Below the pieces are notes generated by a model. That model was not told where the DNA came from and did not search any database. It saw only the letters and a program-made list of their open reading frames with translations. 64,000 nt of DNA from Paralvinella palmiformis (lineage: Eukaryota; Annelida; Polychaeta; Terebellida; Alvinellidae). The translations under genes and the position numbers were made by a program. Below are positions 12,386-24,852 of the stretch, piece after piece (within the stretch, counting starts at the first letter, position 1; the number at the start of each line of letters is the position of its first letter). The stretch spans positions 857,001-921,000 of the forward strand of contig JAODUP010000041.1 in NCBI GenBank assembly GCA_025642065.1, read 5' to 3'.

Positions 12386-12778
12386 TGATCACAGTCAGCT
12401 TTTGAAACACTAGCAGTGTCATGACTATAGCCTGGCCATCGTTATGACGTCATTCAACAAAGCAGAACTAGTCTTATCGCAAGATACAACAATAGCATAT
12501 GAATAACGTCAAAACAGATTACGACATAGACGTAAACCTTTACCACGATCGACCAAAAATAAAATAAAACGATATATTATTGTTGCCAAGGACGCCTGTG
12601 TTATTGGCAAGCATGTTATAAATTGTTATAAATTGCTACACTAACTAACTAAACCTGACACAGTATAGCCCACCCTTCGTATCTACTACAGTCTTCATAG
12701 AATGTTTTTTGGCTAAGTGTTTAATAACAGTAAGCATCTAGAGCAGCCACTATCATATACTACTACTACTACTACTAC

Positions 12779-12812
<34 letters not shown>

Positions 12813-13139
12813 CGTATACATTTTAACGCAAAATCCAGCCAACTCCTCTCATGGGCTTCTCCTTAATCGGTAAACTAGCCGTGGTATCTTTCAAAATATC
12901 TTTATCCTGATGTAAACCAGGTGAAAATTTTAAAATCATGTTTTCATCACCTACTAACTCGCTTTATATTTTGTTATTTTGCTTTAATACTAATCTAGCC
13001 CGCTATAATAATCATTTCTTTTCATCGAAATTCTCCGTTGTATTATTCTCGATCTTTGATGTCATGCCGATGACGCGTCCTTCTTAGTCCTCTTCCTGTT
13101 ATTCTGACCATAACAAATACATTCCTAAAAATGTTAACA
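12386..13139. other. Spacer with (ACT)n(AAT)n tract
   Basis: A perfect TGACGTCA at 12445-12452. A triplet microsatellite (ACT then AAT) at about 12761-12812. No gene. Confidence 0.6.
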
Positions 13140-13640
13140 TCACGATTTTAATTTGACCCTTCCGCTGGCGCCGTTATGGGATAAGACAAGGTCACCAATC
13201 ACCATACAGCCTCAGCGTCGTCCTTCCGAAAGCCGCATTGCCATTGGCGGCTGCCTGAACGAGCTCATCACCGGGATCGGGGACCAGTTATCTGTGAGGT
13301 GTTCCAAGTGGCAGCGGTGATGGCACAGACGTAAGGTGATCCATCACCTGACATTTGCACTATAAATAAGGAGCACTTTGTTCGTGACTTGTGCCATTTC
13401 CACCTGGCAGCGATCTCACCGAGGCGCAATTTGTCTGCTGGCGGCAATATTGCGATGAACGTATTGTCCTCGACCAGCTCCGGATATCTGCTAGTCATCA
13501 GGTATGATTTCCAGACAGGATGTCCAGGATGTGGCACCGACTTAGTTGGCAAAATGTGATGGATGTCATGGCCATCATTCGGTCTGGAGCGATGACAAAC
13601 TATGGCTCACGTTTATTCCACTTTCGTTCCTTGTCCTTTT
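13140..13640. promoter_or_regulatory. GC-balanced patch with open minus frame, candidate conserved element or exon
   Basis: The patch includes gccgcattgccattggcggc, an imperfect palindrome centred on a CCAAT-like core. The minus strand is open for 94 codons (13552-13268), with a plausible-looking stretch (LVEDNTFIAILPPADKLRLG), but there is no recognised domain and no obvious flanking splice consensus. It could be an unrecognised exon; I favour non-coding. Confidence 0.25.
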
Positions 13641-13696
13641 GTACTTGTAGTTAAAATCTCTTATTAATATCTCTTATTTACAGTTAAACGTTAGAC

Positions 13697-13700
<4 letters not shown>

Positions 13701-13757
<57 letters not shown>

Positions 13758-13832
13758 GCACACACACATCATTAGTGAGTCAGTCAGTTAGTTAGTGGGT
13801 CAGTCAGTCAGTTAGTTAGTCAGTCAGTCATT
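13701..13832. repeat. (TA)n then degenerate (GTCA)n
   Basis: TA tract 13701-13755, a short CA stretch, then GTCAGTTA/GTCAGTCA units from 13776 to 13832. Confidence 0.9.
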
Positions 13833-14419
13833 CACTTATCTATTAAATCCTTGGCCAGGGTATTGTCTATAGAATGAAGTTAGCACATAACTATTTAAGT
13901 GATAATTGACACTAATCTGACCAGCAGTTATAAACGATTACTCTAAGCACAATCTGAGTTAATATTTATCTATTTTATTGGCTTTATTTGTGTTTAAAAA
14001 AAGACTGTCATCTCCTATAGAGTATAAATCTAAATCTAAATCTGTAAGAAATGTGTTAGTGTATCACCTATAACGTGAGTATCAATGATAACAATGGCGT
14101 GTCATCACATTCATAATTTATACCGGGATTCCGTAATTTTCCCTCTAACTTTGATAACCAAATATTATCTATATTTAATGACAAACCCAATGAGACAGTT
14201 TGGAAGAGTTAACAACAACTGAATCCAGGTTGGTTATAGTGTCTAGTCGGCTGTACCATCCTTACACGTGGAAACATATCCATAAGTAATCTTCAGGATA
14301 AGGTCGAACTAGATCACTTCATTTGAGAAAGATTAGATTGTCTATTTAAATCGATGTCCTGGATATATCAATTAAAGGTAAACGAGTCTCTAAACGAACC
14401 AGGTAATTCGGGCATAACA
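13833..14419. other. Spacer
   Basis: Nothing recognised. Confidence 0.5.
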
Positions 14420-15125
14420 TAACGTGAATCAGTGAGGAGTGAGTGAATGAGTCTTGTGAGTGAGTGAATGGGTGATTTAATGAGTGAGTGATTGAGTGAT
14501 TGGGTGGGTGAGGGAGTGAGTAGTTGGTTAGCTGGACTGATGAATCGGTGAATGGATGGGTGGTTGAGTGAGTGAGTGAGTAAGTGAGTGAGTGAGTGAG
14601 TGAGTGAGTGAGTGAGTGAGTGAGTGAGTGAGTGAGTGAGTGGGGTGGTGGGGGTGGTGGTGGTGAGTGGTGGTGAGTGAGTGGTGGTGGTGGTGGTGGT
14701 GGTGGTGGTGGTGGTGGTGGTGGTGGTGGTGGTGAGTGAGTGAGTGAGTGAGTGAGTGAGTGAGTGAGTGAGTGAGTGAGTGAGTGAGTGAGTGAGTGAG
14801 TGAGTGAGTGAGTGAGTGAGTCTTGTAAGACATGTGAGTGTGCGAATGAGTTAGTTAGTTAATGAAAGAGTTAATGAGTGATTCGGTCGATTATCCGGCA
14901 AGTTGATTAAACAGCCTGTATGACAGCCAATATGTCAGTCAGTCAGTCAGTCAATCAGTCAGTCAATCAATCAGTCAGTTAGCCAGTCAGTCAGTCAGAC
15001 AGTCATTCTGTCAGTTAGTCAGTCAGTCAGTAAGTCAGTCATTTAATTAGCCAGTCAGTCAGTCAGTCAGTTAGTCAATCAGTACTTTAGTCAGTACGTC
15101 AGTCAGTCAGTCGGTCGGTCGACCA
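14420..15125. repeat. ~700-bp tetranucleotide block: (GTGA)n, (GTG)n, (GTGA)n, (GTCA)n
   Basis: Degenerate GTGA units to 14563, pure GAGT repeats to 14640, a GTG-triplet core (about 14680-14733), pure GAGT repeats to 14821, degenerate sequence, then GTCA/ATCA repeats at 14935-15120. A minus frame over it encodes His and Ser-Leu-Thr-His runs and is an artefact. Confidence 0.95.
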
Positions 15126-15169
15126 ACTAGCTAACCAGCCAGTAAAGTAGTTTATCGTCTAGGAGATAT

Positions 15170-15800
15170 AATTTTGAAATGGCCGTCCGTTATTGGACGA
15201 TCTCAGCCAGTCATCTTTAAATAAGCCAACCAAAGTGAAGGAAACCTTCAGTATCCGGTCTTTAGCGGCGTCATCTCGTTCTTAAGATACGCTCACGTCG
15301 AATGATGTAGGACCAGAAATGAGTAGCTCCTTGTCTTTATAAATCCTGGCCACTGAAGCGGCATTCCTCGACAAACGGAAGCATCTAAAGGCACCGGCTT
15401 TGTCTGGGCCTTAAATGCCCCTCTCTACCGCCCGTCTTCCTAACGGCCTCCATACGGCGGAATAGGTCCCCAAAGCATATGAAAGCTCAATACAACCAAA
15501 TCCCGGCCTCCGCTTCACGTCCGACAATGGCCAGATCCGGGGCTAGCCGGGCCGATGCGGCGCTTCTGTAGTCGTTCGTTCTCAATTACGGCATCAATCT
15601 TCACTTGCTCGGACCGACGTTGGGCCGACGATTGTCCGAACTCGTTGGAGGAGACCAACGCTCGTGAAAGGGGCTTCTCCAACCGTACATCAGCCGGTGT
15701 AAGCCATGTGGTGGTTGGATGGAATCCTGACCGACTGGCGGCCACCTACCGAATGGTGTCGGCTACGAGTGATGCCAGTCTCGGGATATCTCTAAGTGTG
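15170..15800. promoter_or_regulatory. GC-balanced, CpG-containing patch, candidate conserved element
   Basis: Among the most CpG-rich stretches seen (ggggctagccgggccgatgc; ggaccgacgttgggccgacg). Both strands are open across 15515-15884, which is expected where AT-rich stops are rarer. No domain is recognised. Candidate regulatory DNA or an unknown exon. Confidence 0.25.
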
Positions 15801-15875
15801 GGTGTTACTGGACAGGGTGTTACTGGACAGGGTGTTACTGGACAGGGTGTTACTGGACAGGGTGTTACTGGACAA
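15801..15875 (+). repeat. 15-bp minisatellite, five units
   Basis: Five head-to-tail copies of ggtgttactggacag, the last ending in a. The 15-bp period keeps frame, so a plus frame reads Gly-Val-Thr-Gly-Gln five times before CysAsp-stop. Confidence 0.95.
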
Positions 15876-15889
15876 TGTGATTAATTTGT

Positions 15890-16180
15890 CGACAAAAATG
15901 CCGATGTCGTTAATAAAAAATAAATAAAGAAAACCGCATGATAGAAAACGGCGAATCAGATTTAAATTCTAGACTCGATCCAGGCAGCCATAGAATCGTC
16001 CATATCCAGAAGGATTTTTACCCGAAATGCATTAACCGAATATGCTTGTTGTTGTTAGTGGTATTGTTGTTTTTAATGTGTTTTTATTGTTGTTTTTGTT
16101 GTTGTTGTTGTTATTATTATTATTATTATTATTGTTGTTTGTGCATTATTTCCGAAGTCGGGATACTGTAGAGAAATTAG
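15890..16180. other. Spacer with (TTG)n(TTA)n tract
   Basis: Triplet microsatellite at about 16084-16140. Frames across it encode Leu or Cys/Tyr runs and are artefacts. Confidence 0.7.
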
Positions 16181-16239
16181 GTGTATGTATGTTATTCTGT
16201 CTGGCGGCACTACATCATAATTTACGCCAGTTCTAACCT

Positions 16240-16430
16240 AATTCGTTTCACACGTGTACGACACGTCCCCTTCCGGTATTATGTGGAGCCACTGGTCATA
16301 AGCTCATTTGCATTAGCAATTTCGGTACGGCGCTGACCAGAATACCACTCAGGCACATGACGTCACTTCCTGTCGTACAAACAGCGCCCTTCTCGGTCAT
16401 GTCGGCTCCAAGGGCTGATGTTAAGCTGCC
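16240..16430. promoter_or_regulatory. Candidate enhancer: octamer + CRE + ETS-like motifs
   Basis: Within ~60 bp are a perfect POU octamer ATTTGCAT (16306-16313), a perfect TGACGTCA (16358-16365) and an adjoining CTTCCTG ETS-type core. The flanks are GC-balanced and non-repetitive. Motif meanings are established for animal transcription factors; that this is an enhancer or promoter is inference. Confidence 0.3.
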
Positions 16431-16823
16431 GTCGTAAATTCAGCATTGTTCTTCATTAATCTAACTCAGTGCGAAACTCCCCACTTGCAGTGATATCCCA
16501 ACCTCAGGATAAATAATCATCTAGCAAGCCAAAACAACTACGTCATTACCATAATATTAGATAACATGATGCCCAGCTTAGGTGCACACTGCAGACAATA
16601 CACACAGAACTATACAAGGACGATTGTCCGTTTTGAGTCAAACCACGAAACGCTGACTGTGGTCCATCAATAAATAATGTTATTTTGTTGTCCTTGTCCT
16701 TAGTATAGTGATGTCAGATTAAGTACTGCTCATATACATCAATATACTGATAACATGAACGAAACCAACTACCTGGATGATATGTATGGATATACTCATC
16801 ATCCTCACCCCACTATCTACACA

Positions 16824-16828
<5 letters not shown>
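16431..16828. other. Spacer
   Basis: No features recognised. Confidence 0.5.

Positions 16829-16892
<64 letters not shown>
16829..16892. repeat. (TA)n microsatellite
   Basis: 64-bp TA tract. Confidence 0.95.
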
Positions 16893-16894
<2 letters not shown>

Positions 16895-17006
16895 ACACTC
16901 AATAAATGTGTTATGGCCCAGAATACGGCATTGACGTAATTACTCCTCGTATGGTCACACTGCGCCAGCATACATAATCCATCAGTCGAAGAAGGTAATT
17001 GTTGTT

Positions 17007-17033
17007 AATGTTGTTGTTGTTGTTGTTGTTGTT
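17007..17033. repeat. (TTG)n microsatellite
   Basis: Short TTG tract. Confidence 0.8.
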
Positions 17034-17175
17034 ATGACATGGATCGGAAGCTCTTTGGATTATTACGCAACCAACACATGATGAGACAAGAACAGGGATA
17101 GTACGCATTATGAAATATTAATTTATGCATTTATTTGACATTTTTGTATCATAATAAATATTGATAAAACAAACA

Positions 17176-17278
<103 letters not shown>

Positions 17279-17429
17279 TGTATTAATGTTCGGGTAATAA
17301 GATGAAGCCAAGTAGATAAGATATGGCTTTATTAACTATTTCATTAAAATTAAGCTGCCTTAAGCAGTCGATGGCACTGATGGAGAATTTGGTAACTGCT
17401 CGTTTATCTAATGCAAAGTTTATTGACCA

Positions 17430-18060
17430 AAATTTCTCGAACAGTTCTTCCAGATGCCCAGATCCATGAAACGAGTCTTATATCATAATGGCTTTTATTC
17501 GCCGATCAGCCAATATAAAAAACGAGATATAGATGTGATACGTCATCAAACCACCTTCTTTAGATCTGTGACCTCGCATCGAAGAAGCTGTGACGTTGAA
17601 GAAACAAAAAGGCGAATATACGAGCGTGTTCGGTGCGTATTCTCAATCCCCCCGGATCCGATAAATCATCGGCAACAATGTGACACATATTGTTTCTAAT
17701 GTTCTCGGGAAGGTCCGTTCGGTGGCCATCAATAAAAATCGTACCAAAAGAATTTCAGCACAGCCGCCACGAAGCGTTTGAGTTACGAGCTTACCAATGG
17801 CGGAAAGTATCAAATGGTATTACCAGCACTCACAGCATTACCGTATTATGGCCTAACGTACATCACGTCGATCACGTCACGCTATGATGCCATACTGCGG
17901 TGATATTCATGCCTCGCTGTACGTTGTTATGGCGGTGAACGTGCTCTAGTTAAGACTGGTTAGTGATTCTGGTCATTTGTGTTCGTGGGCGGCTACCAGC
18001 TGGGATGTTCTCGTTGTTAGGGTGTAGAGCTAGAATAATTGTACCACATAGAACGTAAAC
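17430..18060. promoter_or_regulatory. GC-balanced unique patch, candidate conserved element
   Basis: Balanced, repeat-free sequence. A plus frame (17454-17699) is open for 81 codons with no recognised motif. Non-coding is more likely than an exon. Confidence 0.22.
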
Positions 18061-18310
18061 AATTACATGACTCCATTACGGTTACGTTTCATGGCAATGG
18101 TTAGTTTCTCTTTATTTATTGTACCGCTAACCCCACCAGCCACCCCCCTCCCGTAAAGAAATATGTGTCCATGTATACACATAAGATGAGCTACGAGTAG
18201 CCAATAAAAATAGACACAGAATAAAGATGGCTCATATGTGGAATAAAGCTCTACATCTCTAACTGACCGCAATAAATATAAACAAATGGTTCATGAATCA
18301 TCACTAATAT

Positions 18311-18494
18311 GGGGCGCCTCCGTAGTCTAGCGATAGCGTGTTAGACCACATATCACTACCACCCGTGTTCGAATCCCGGCGTGGACATATCTGAAGGTTG
18401 TTTCATCTTTCACATCGTCTCATTACCTTTGGAGGTCGCTCGGCCCATTTAACCTACCATGTGCACAAAGTGGCCGTAAAACATCAATCATCAT
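18311..18494 (+). mobile_element. tRNA-derived SINE with 12-bp target-site duplication
   Basis: Full-length copy with head ggggcgcctccgtagtctag, B-box cgtgttcgaatcccgg, body and (ATC)n tail. The 12-bp sequence catcactaatat occurs immediately before (18299-18310) and after (18495-18506) as a perfect direct repeat, the hallmark of LINE-mediated insertion. Its intactness suggests a relatively recent insertion. Confidence 0.95.
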
Positions 18495-18506
18495 CATCAC
18501 TAATAT

Positions 18507-19960
18507 CACTAATTCATCATACACTTATTATCTGTCGATTAAAAACTCAAAAGATTTTAACATAACTCCCACAAGTAGATCGTTCTAAATATGACATACT
18601 GAATGAAGGATATTCCCAAATTATCATCATATTTAAAGTCATGCACAAATTTAGACACACCAATGTTGTCTTTAATTCTCATTAATCACAGTAGGACCAA
18701 AAGTAGCACAGTCCAAATATCAAACAATCCCTGAAATCCAGATGTTGACGTAGTCACGACATAACTGTCTTCCGGATGCCTCAACGAATTTATCATCACG
18801 TCACACATGCTTCATCTAATGTAATTATCATCATTTTTGCCACTAAACACGCTCAATAAAATGTTATCATTCGTTGTAATTTCTATCATACAAAACTATT
18901 CCATTATTCAAGACAAGCTGAAACACGTTAAAATCAATTTAAACAGAAGAGATAAAAGCTCTATCTAGATAAACTACATAAGCTACAGTTAATCAAGATG
19001 ATGAGAAGAACAAGTCTCACAAACAATAAAAATATAAACAATAAGAAGACATTTTGTTATAGTATTTCATTATTTGTTGTGTTTACATCAACATAAATTA
19101 TGACGTGTTTCGACCATTTAGTGTTCTACAAAGCTACAGAGATAAATGAGCTCTGTTATTTTAAATAATTAATATTTGTACACTTAGTATTGGGTATTCA
19201 AATAGTTTTAAACTGCCTTTAGCTGCTAACAGCCCATTAGCTTTAGTACGTTCATATTTTAAATATTACACACATACTTAATTTATGTATAGTTTTATTA
19301 ACACTTAATTTATGTATAGTTTTAATTACACCCAAACCTTTGATAACGTTACCAACTTGTCTAAGAATAAGTCTGCTGTCAAAATTTTGACTATTTTTTC
19401 TTGCCTTTAGGCGCAATTTTGATGTAAATATTTCGTTCAGTTACACTGACAATCAGCATATCATTTATCAAGCATAATATTTGATATTTACCTGACGATT
19501 GTGTGGTAAATATCAATCGAGGATAGTGTATTAGTAAATGGTCAATTTGGAGAGAAGGCAACCAATCCTGAAGGAGATTACTAGTAAGATAGATAATATG
19601 GATATGATCGAGGAAGATCAGTAATAATGATATGTTCCAATAAGATGGGTTCAAGTAACATTAGACAATTCTTAGAATATCATAGTTATTAATAGTCATT
19701 CTAATTATAACAATCATAAAGCAAATACAAACCACCAAATATCGATTAGAACCTATTATTTTGGTTATCGATGGTAAACATATTGATAAATCTGATACGA
19801 TCAAAATGTATAAAATATGATTATCCGAGATAAGATTATAATAACAGGTTGCCTCTAGATATATTCGGAGGTGGTGGGGGGGGGGGGCTGATATATCCAA
19901 AAACAAGAAGATGGCATTGCCTAACCATTTACCTAGATACCAACACTTAGACGACATCCG
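18507..19960. other. AT-rich spacer
   Basis: Short minus frames at 19391-19654 and 19661-19957 show no recognisable protein. A G-run (ggtgg then about a dozen G) lies at about 19868-19887. Confidence 0.5.
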
Positions 19961-20400
19961 ACGGTCACATTTTAACCTCTACTAGTAGTAAGACCGAAAA
20001 ACTAACGACCACAACATCGCTAGAGCATTGTTTGTCGAGACTGGTTTACGACTCCGACTGGATGCCATCGTGTACCAACGTCCAGCAAATCAGCGAACAA
20101 CAAACCGATAAGGAAGTATCTCATTTTGGTCCGTCCAGCCGAGTCAGTAAAACAGAACTGACCAGGTTTGTTTAGGTCGGTTGTCATGGTGGGTTGTGAT
20201 CTTCGACCGAGTCACTGTAGGCTTTAGCTTGATGTAGTACGGCCAGCCCCCGACTGACTGGCCAGAAGCCGGGCTGGATGTGGCGGGTGAACTACGGCCA
20301 GAAGGTAATACTCCCAGATGGTTTATGGTCAAGTCTTCAAGGTAAACTTCTTGCCGGGTTAACTCGTGAAATATTACCGATTCGATAGTTACGTCAGATG
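19960..20400. promoter_or_regulatory. GC-balanced unique patch, candidate conserved element
   Basis: Repeat-free, balanced composition (for example gaccgagtcactgtaggctt and cagccccc). Inference only. Confidence 0.22.
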
Positions 20401-21279
20401 AGAGGATGTATGTGATTGACGTAGGATGACGATTGATACCAAAGGGCTCTATGCTTATCGATCTTGTTTTTTGTTTGTTTTGTTTTCAATGGATGGATGA
20501 CGTTGATACAAATAAACGACGGTTTTAGAGAGAGGGGGGGGTGTGAAGCGTGGCTTAGAAGAAGAAGGAAAAGAACTTGAGAAGCAACTAACCAAACAGA
20601 CACACGTTTGAGTGTTGTCATTTCATTCTATTCTTAATATAAAATATCCCTTCTAAGACGCCATGCCTCTCAAAGATTAACTAGTTTACTCACCTTCATT
20701 CATTAGCCGTTATAGACAATATTCTTACGACGCGACAGGACGGTTTGTGCCGCAGTTTATCAGTTGTAATGCAGGTGTTCAGTAGGACACCCATAAATAT
20801 CAGATCTCTTCTTGTCACCAAACAACAATGACATACGTATAGCAGACAATACACGTCAGAGGGACGCTGAGTCTTACCGCAGGATTGTTGCCGTGTACTT
20901 GCCCTCTTACCGTCACCAGCAAAGCAACACCTTCGCAGTAAGGTTAATTACATCGTCAGCATGTAAACATTGTCTCTACTTGGAGATACCAGACACTTCT
21001 GTTGTCAGACTAACCTTTGTCACAGGCTATAATGTATAAAACAATTTATGAGTTGTTTGATCAACTCTAACTTGTTCTAACATTGTGATTGGAAGATTGC
21101 TAAGAGAATCATTTCATTTAACTGATTAGAAGATCAATCACTTTTTGCAAATTCATAATGGCATAAGCTCGAATAATGACAAATGCAAGAATGATCATAT
21201 CACACTATTTCAAGATTTTATTAACAACTTATGAATCTATCAATAGTATAGTATCTGAATACATGTGTGAACTTTTGTC
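20401..21279. other. Spacer
   Basis: No recognised gene. A 75-codon plus frame at 20812-21039 has no recognisable motif. Confidence 0.5.
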
Positions 21280-21585
21280 CATTAGAAGGTCACCATGAAG
21301 ACTCAGGTCATCCAATCAGATAGTATTCTAGATAGGCCTACCTGTGTCTCCGCAAATGCATACAATGCTTGTCCGTTTAATGTATCAGACCCCCACTTTA
21401 TGGAATAAGTTGTCGGCAGAGATTAGAAGTGCGTTGTCTTTTAAAACTTATCTTTGCCATTGAATAATATTGATTGTTGAAATTTCTTATTGTGGTTTAG
21501 ATCCAAGTTAATTGCTATCATTGTACAACGTCTTTGAATGGCTCCTGCCAGTAAGAGTAGGTTTATAAATATATTATCATTTTTA
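21280..21585 (+). mobile_element. LINE (CR1/L2-like) 3' end, decayed
   Basis: It aligns by eye with 44495-44820: cattagaaggtcaccatgaa, ctcaggtcatccaatcagat, cccccactttatggaataag, and the terminal tctttgaatggctcctgcca, gtaagagtagg. The frame is broken and the 3' microsatellite is almost lost, so it is older than the copies at 6836 and 42939. Confidence 0.85.
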
Positions 21586-21760
21586 ATATTTATCGATTAC
21601 GTCAAAACAGTTTCTGTAGTAAAACCAGGACATTATTAACGTATTAGGCATCAAATACGGTATCACGAAATAATTTTAGAAAGTAAGCTTTCTGTTTGAT
21701 ATAAAGGACACAATATTAAATTAACACAAATAAATAAAGTATATGACACTGAATGGTGAG

Positions 21761-21764
<4 letters not shown>

Positions 21765-21812
<48 letters not shown>
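21765..21812. repeat. (TA)n microsatellite
   Basis: 48-bp TA tract. Confidence 0.95.
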
Positions 21813-21814
<2 letters not shown>

Positions 21815-22294
21815 GATAAGAATTCGAAGCAAAGTATAATTTCCCTATTATATCAAATGATGAATAACTACTTATGATATGCCAAGTATTCATATGATGA
21901 TGATATATCTGGCTAATATTACGAACATCAATTAACTAATCACATTGTCTAGTGTTTTTCGTCTAAGTGGCTAACACTTCTAATATATCATGTTGGAGAT
22001 ATTCATTCGTGGCCATTTTCTAAATACGGTCAATATGAGATACAAATACACTATAAGTCAGAAAAACACTTTAGTTATACTTGTTTCTAAAATATTTTCT
22101 TGTTTCGAATCTTTACAGATAACGAAAACAAATAGATAACCACTTAACTGAATCAACTATCTTCATATTTGGGGTGAAGACTTACTATTATCATCTGATG
22201 ATACAAACTTCATTCTCCTCGTGATAGTAACATTTATATGTTATATTTCACTTTCCGGATGGAGTGCACTCAATATGTTAAATGTTCCCTTCTA

Positions 22295-22298
<4 letters not shown>
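21813..22298. other. AT-rich spacer
   Basis: Nothing recognised. Confidence 0.5.

Positions 22299-22365
<67 letters not shown>
22299..22365. repeat. (TA)n microsatellite
   Basis: 67-bp TA tract. Confidence 0.95.
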
Positions 22366-22367
<2 letters not shown>

Positions 22368-23343
22368 GTTTTGCAACTTCTGGCATTTAATACATAAGAT
22401 GTTTTACGAGATAACAGATGACCTTTAGTCATGTTGGTGACAGAAAAAAAGCTTTAGTCAGTTTATGTTTGTGAGTTGGTCTAGGGGCTAATGAATGAGA
22501 TTGTCATTCAGTTTGTCAGCCGATACATCATTTCAAAATACCACATTCCTGACAAACACTGTGACATCTGATGTTCAAATGACGCTTGAAATCTAATCTT
22601 TGAATGCGGAACTTTCACGCATAAAATTTTATTTTATTTCAGACGTATTTATTTTATTTATTCACTTTTAACTCTAGGCCAACCTCAATTTGAATATTCC
22701 ACATGGAAAAATATTCTTATCGCGCGCTCCTCAGAGTCAACTTCAGTGAATGAAATACTCACCGCGTTATTGGTATTTAGTGTAGAGTTACTCTGTCGAA
22801 CTCTGTCGTTTAATTCAGATTTTCCATTCAGCAGCTGGAACGGAAAGAAAAGTGTGTGAGTGTCGGTTTTCAAAAATTATGAGAATTTTTTTTATCTTTT
22901 ATAATATCGCCCTTTGTTGTCGATAACAATGGTGCTGTAGATATCTAAGCTGAATAGGAGTAATTTGATTTCACAAACAAAACCTACTCACATCATGTGC
23001 AATACGACACGCACACGCGCGCACGCGCACACACTAACACACTCGCAAGATGGGAGAGGTGTGCCTAAACAAAACCTATCTAAACGGTGATGTCATATTT
23101 CATTTATACCACACGAACAATGGATATCATCAAACAAGTTTATCACCATCATTTCGTATACAAGACGGTTATATTATAAATGTTTTACTTCATATTGTCT
23201 CAAAAATGATGTACCACATTTGGGATTAAGACGTTGTCTATTTAATAACAAAAGAGTATGTATTGACTCACACCTTGTTTTTAAACATAACACTCTAATC
23301 ATGCCAGTGACGTTATGAATGCACAAAATACACTAACCTTCTG
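22366..23343. other. Spacer
   Basis: A short acacgcacacgcgcgcacgc tract lies at about 23010-23040. No gene. Confidence 0.55.
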
Positions 23344-23532
23344 GAGTGAGTGAGTGAGTGAGTGAGTGAGTGAGTGAGTGAGTGGTGGGGTGGTGAGTGA
23401 GTGAGTGAGTGAGTGAGTGAGTGAGTGAGTGAGTGAGTGAGTGTGAGTGAGTGAGTGAGTGAGTGAGTGAGTGAGTGAGTGAGTGAGTGAGTGAGTGAGT
23501 GAGTGAGTGAGTGAGTGAGTGAGTGAGTGAGT
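23344..23532. repeat. (GTGA)n microsatellite, ~190 bp
   Basis: GAGT repeats with two small interruptions (ggtggggtggtg at about 23383; gtgtgagtg at about 23441), the same unit and interruption style as 14564-14821. Confidence 0.97.
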
Positions 23533-24263
23533 TAAGGCTAGGTGCTCATCTTGCCCAGTTTATTTTTCCGAAGTAATACTTACTCGATAAATTATATTGT
23601 TAAATTGAAGTCTTTTATTGAAAGCTGAAACATCCTCCAGACACAGGTAATACTGAGATTTGTGTTAACAGTTTCAGATAACTTAGAACTGCATATACAG
23701 AATTTCCAATAATATAACCACCCATTTACAACATTATAAGATCCGTGCATTATTTGTCTCATGCTACACAATATATATAATTAATTGAATTCGTTCAGCG
23801 CACATGTCCTTCTGACCATTTCCTCGGCACCGACATCCTGAATTCATTGCTCAGAATGTCCGGATATTTCTTTCATTGTTACGTCTTAAAGATGGCTGGA
23901 TGTTCATTTCCTTTGCCCAATGACTCTTGGGTCGAACGAAGGCCAAGGTTGGCATAAACGAGTAAACAGTGATCGACTAAAGACATATTTGTTCGGTTTA
24001 TTGATCGAAATATTTCGCCTGGAACGAGTTATGGACCGCCTAAATATCGTCCCGTGTACTACGAACTTCTCGTTGGTAGCTTCTATATTCCGGACTGGAT
24101 GTGATCATTCTGTGGCGATTCGTGGTTTAATTGAAGCCGCCGCTTTCATCATTTATCTTCTGCAATCCGTGTGAACGGTCCTCCCGTTTAATTATAATGT
24201 TACCAAGATTACGTCGAAATGAGTACGTGAACTTAATGATTTTATATGAAATGAAGTTGACTG

Positions 24264-24267
<4 letters not shown>
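23533..24267. other. Spacer with a GC-balanced patch (23780-24200)
   Basis: The patch has an 84-codon plus frame (23920-24174) containing RLKTYLFGLLIEIFRLERVM. No family is recognised and no flanking splice sites are convincing, so it is listed as a candidate conserved element rather than a gene. Confidence 0.3.

Positions 24268-24325
<58 letters not shown>
24268..24325. repeat. (TA)n microsatellite
   Basis: TA tract of about 58 bp. Confidence 0.95.
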
Positions 24326-24328
<3 letters not shown>

Positions 24329-24480
24329 TATAGCTCATAAGTATCATATTAAAATAGAGGTTTATGTTACTCTAGCGATCTATAAAGAAATTGGTATCCA
24401 AAATCAATTGTTAATGTGCCTCTTTAAATAAGACAAGTTGTATAATATATCGGAATTAATATGTTATATGATAATAATTA

Positions 24481-24482
<2 letters not shown>

Positions 24483-24531
<49 letters not shown>
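24483..24531. repeat. (TA)n microsatellite
   Basis: TA tract of about 49 bp. Confidence 0.95.
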
Positions 24532-24536
<5 letters not shown>

Positions 24537-24678
24537 GTTTTCTCATTTGATAGCTATTTCAGTCAATATGAGTCTAATTTAAGTTTTTCATATATTTTAC
24601 AATACACATAGAATCAATCCTCGAAATAAATTTTATTGTTTATTAATGGTAAATGAGAAAGAAAACGCAAATAGCTTT

Positions 24679-24771
24679 TTATATATATATATATATATAA
24701 AATATATATATATATATATATATATAGTATATTTTTTATAAATAGATAGATAATAATAATAATAGATAGAT

Positions 24772-24820
<49 letters not shown>

Positions 24821-24852
24821 GATTATATAGATAGATAGTAATAATTTAATAT

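Noticed and set aside
14528..14833. 101-codon His-rich and SLTH-repeat frame on minus
   Set aside because: Product of (GTGA)n and (GTG)n microsatellites, no unique sequence.
15801..15875. CRISPR-like array
   Set aside because: Units are contiguous 15-mers without spacers; a minisatellite in a eukaryotic genome.
23920..24174. 84-codon plus frame as a gene
   Set aside because: No recognisable domain, splice sites or paralogue; compatible with chance in a GC-balanced patch.
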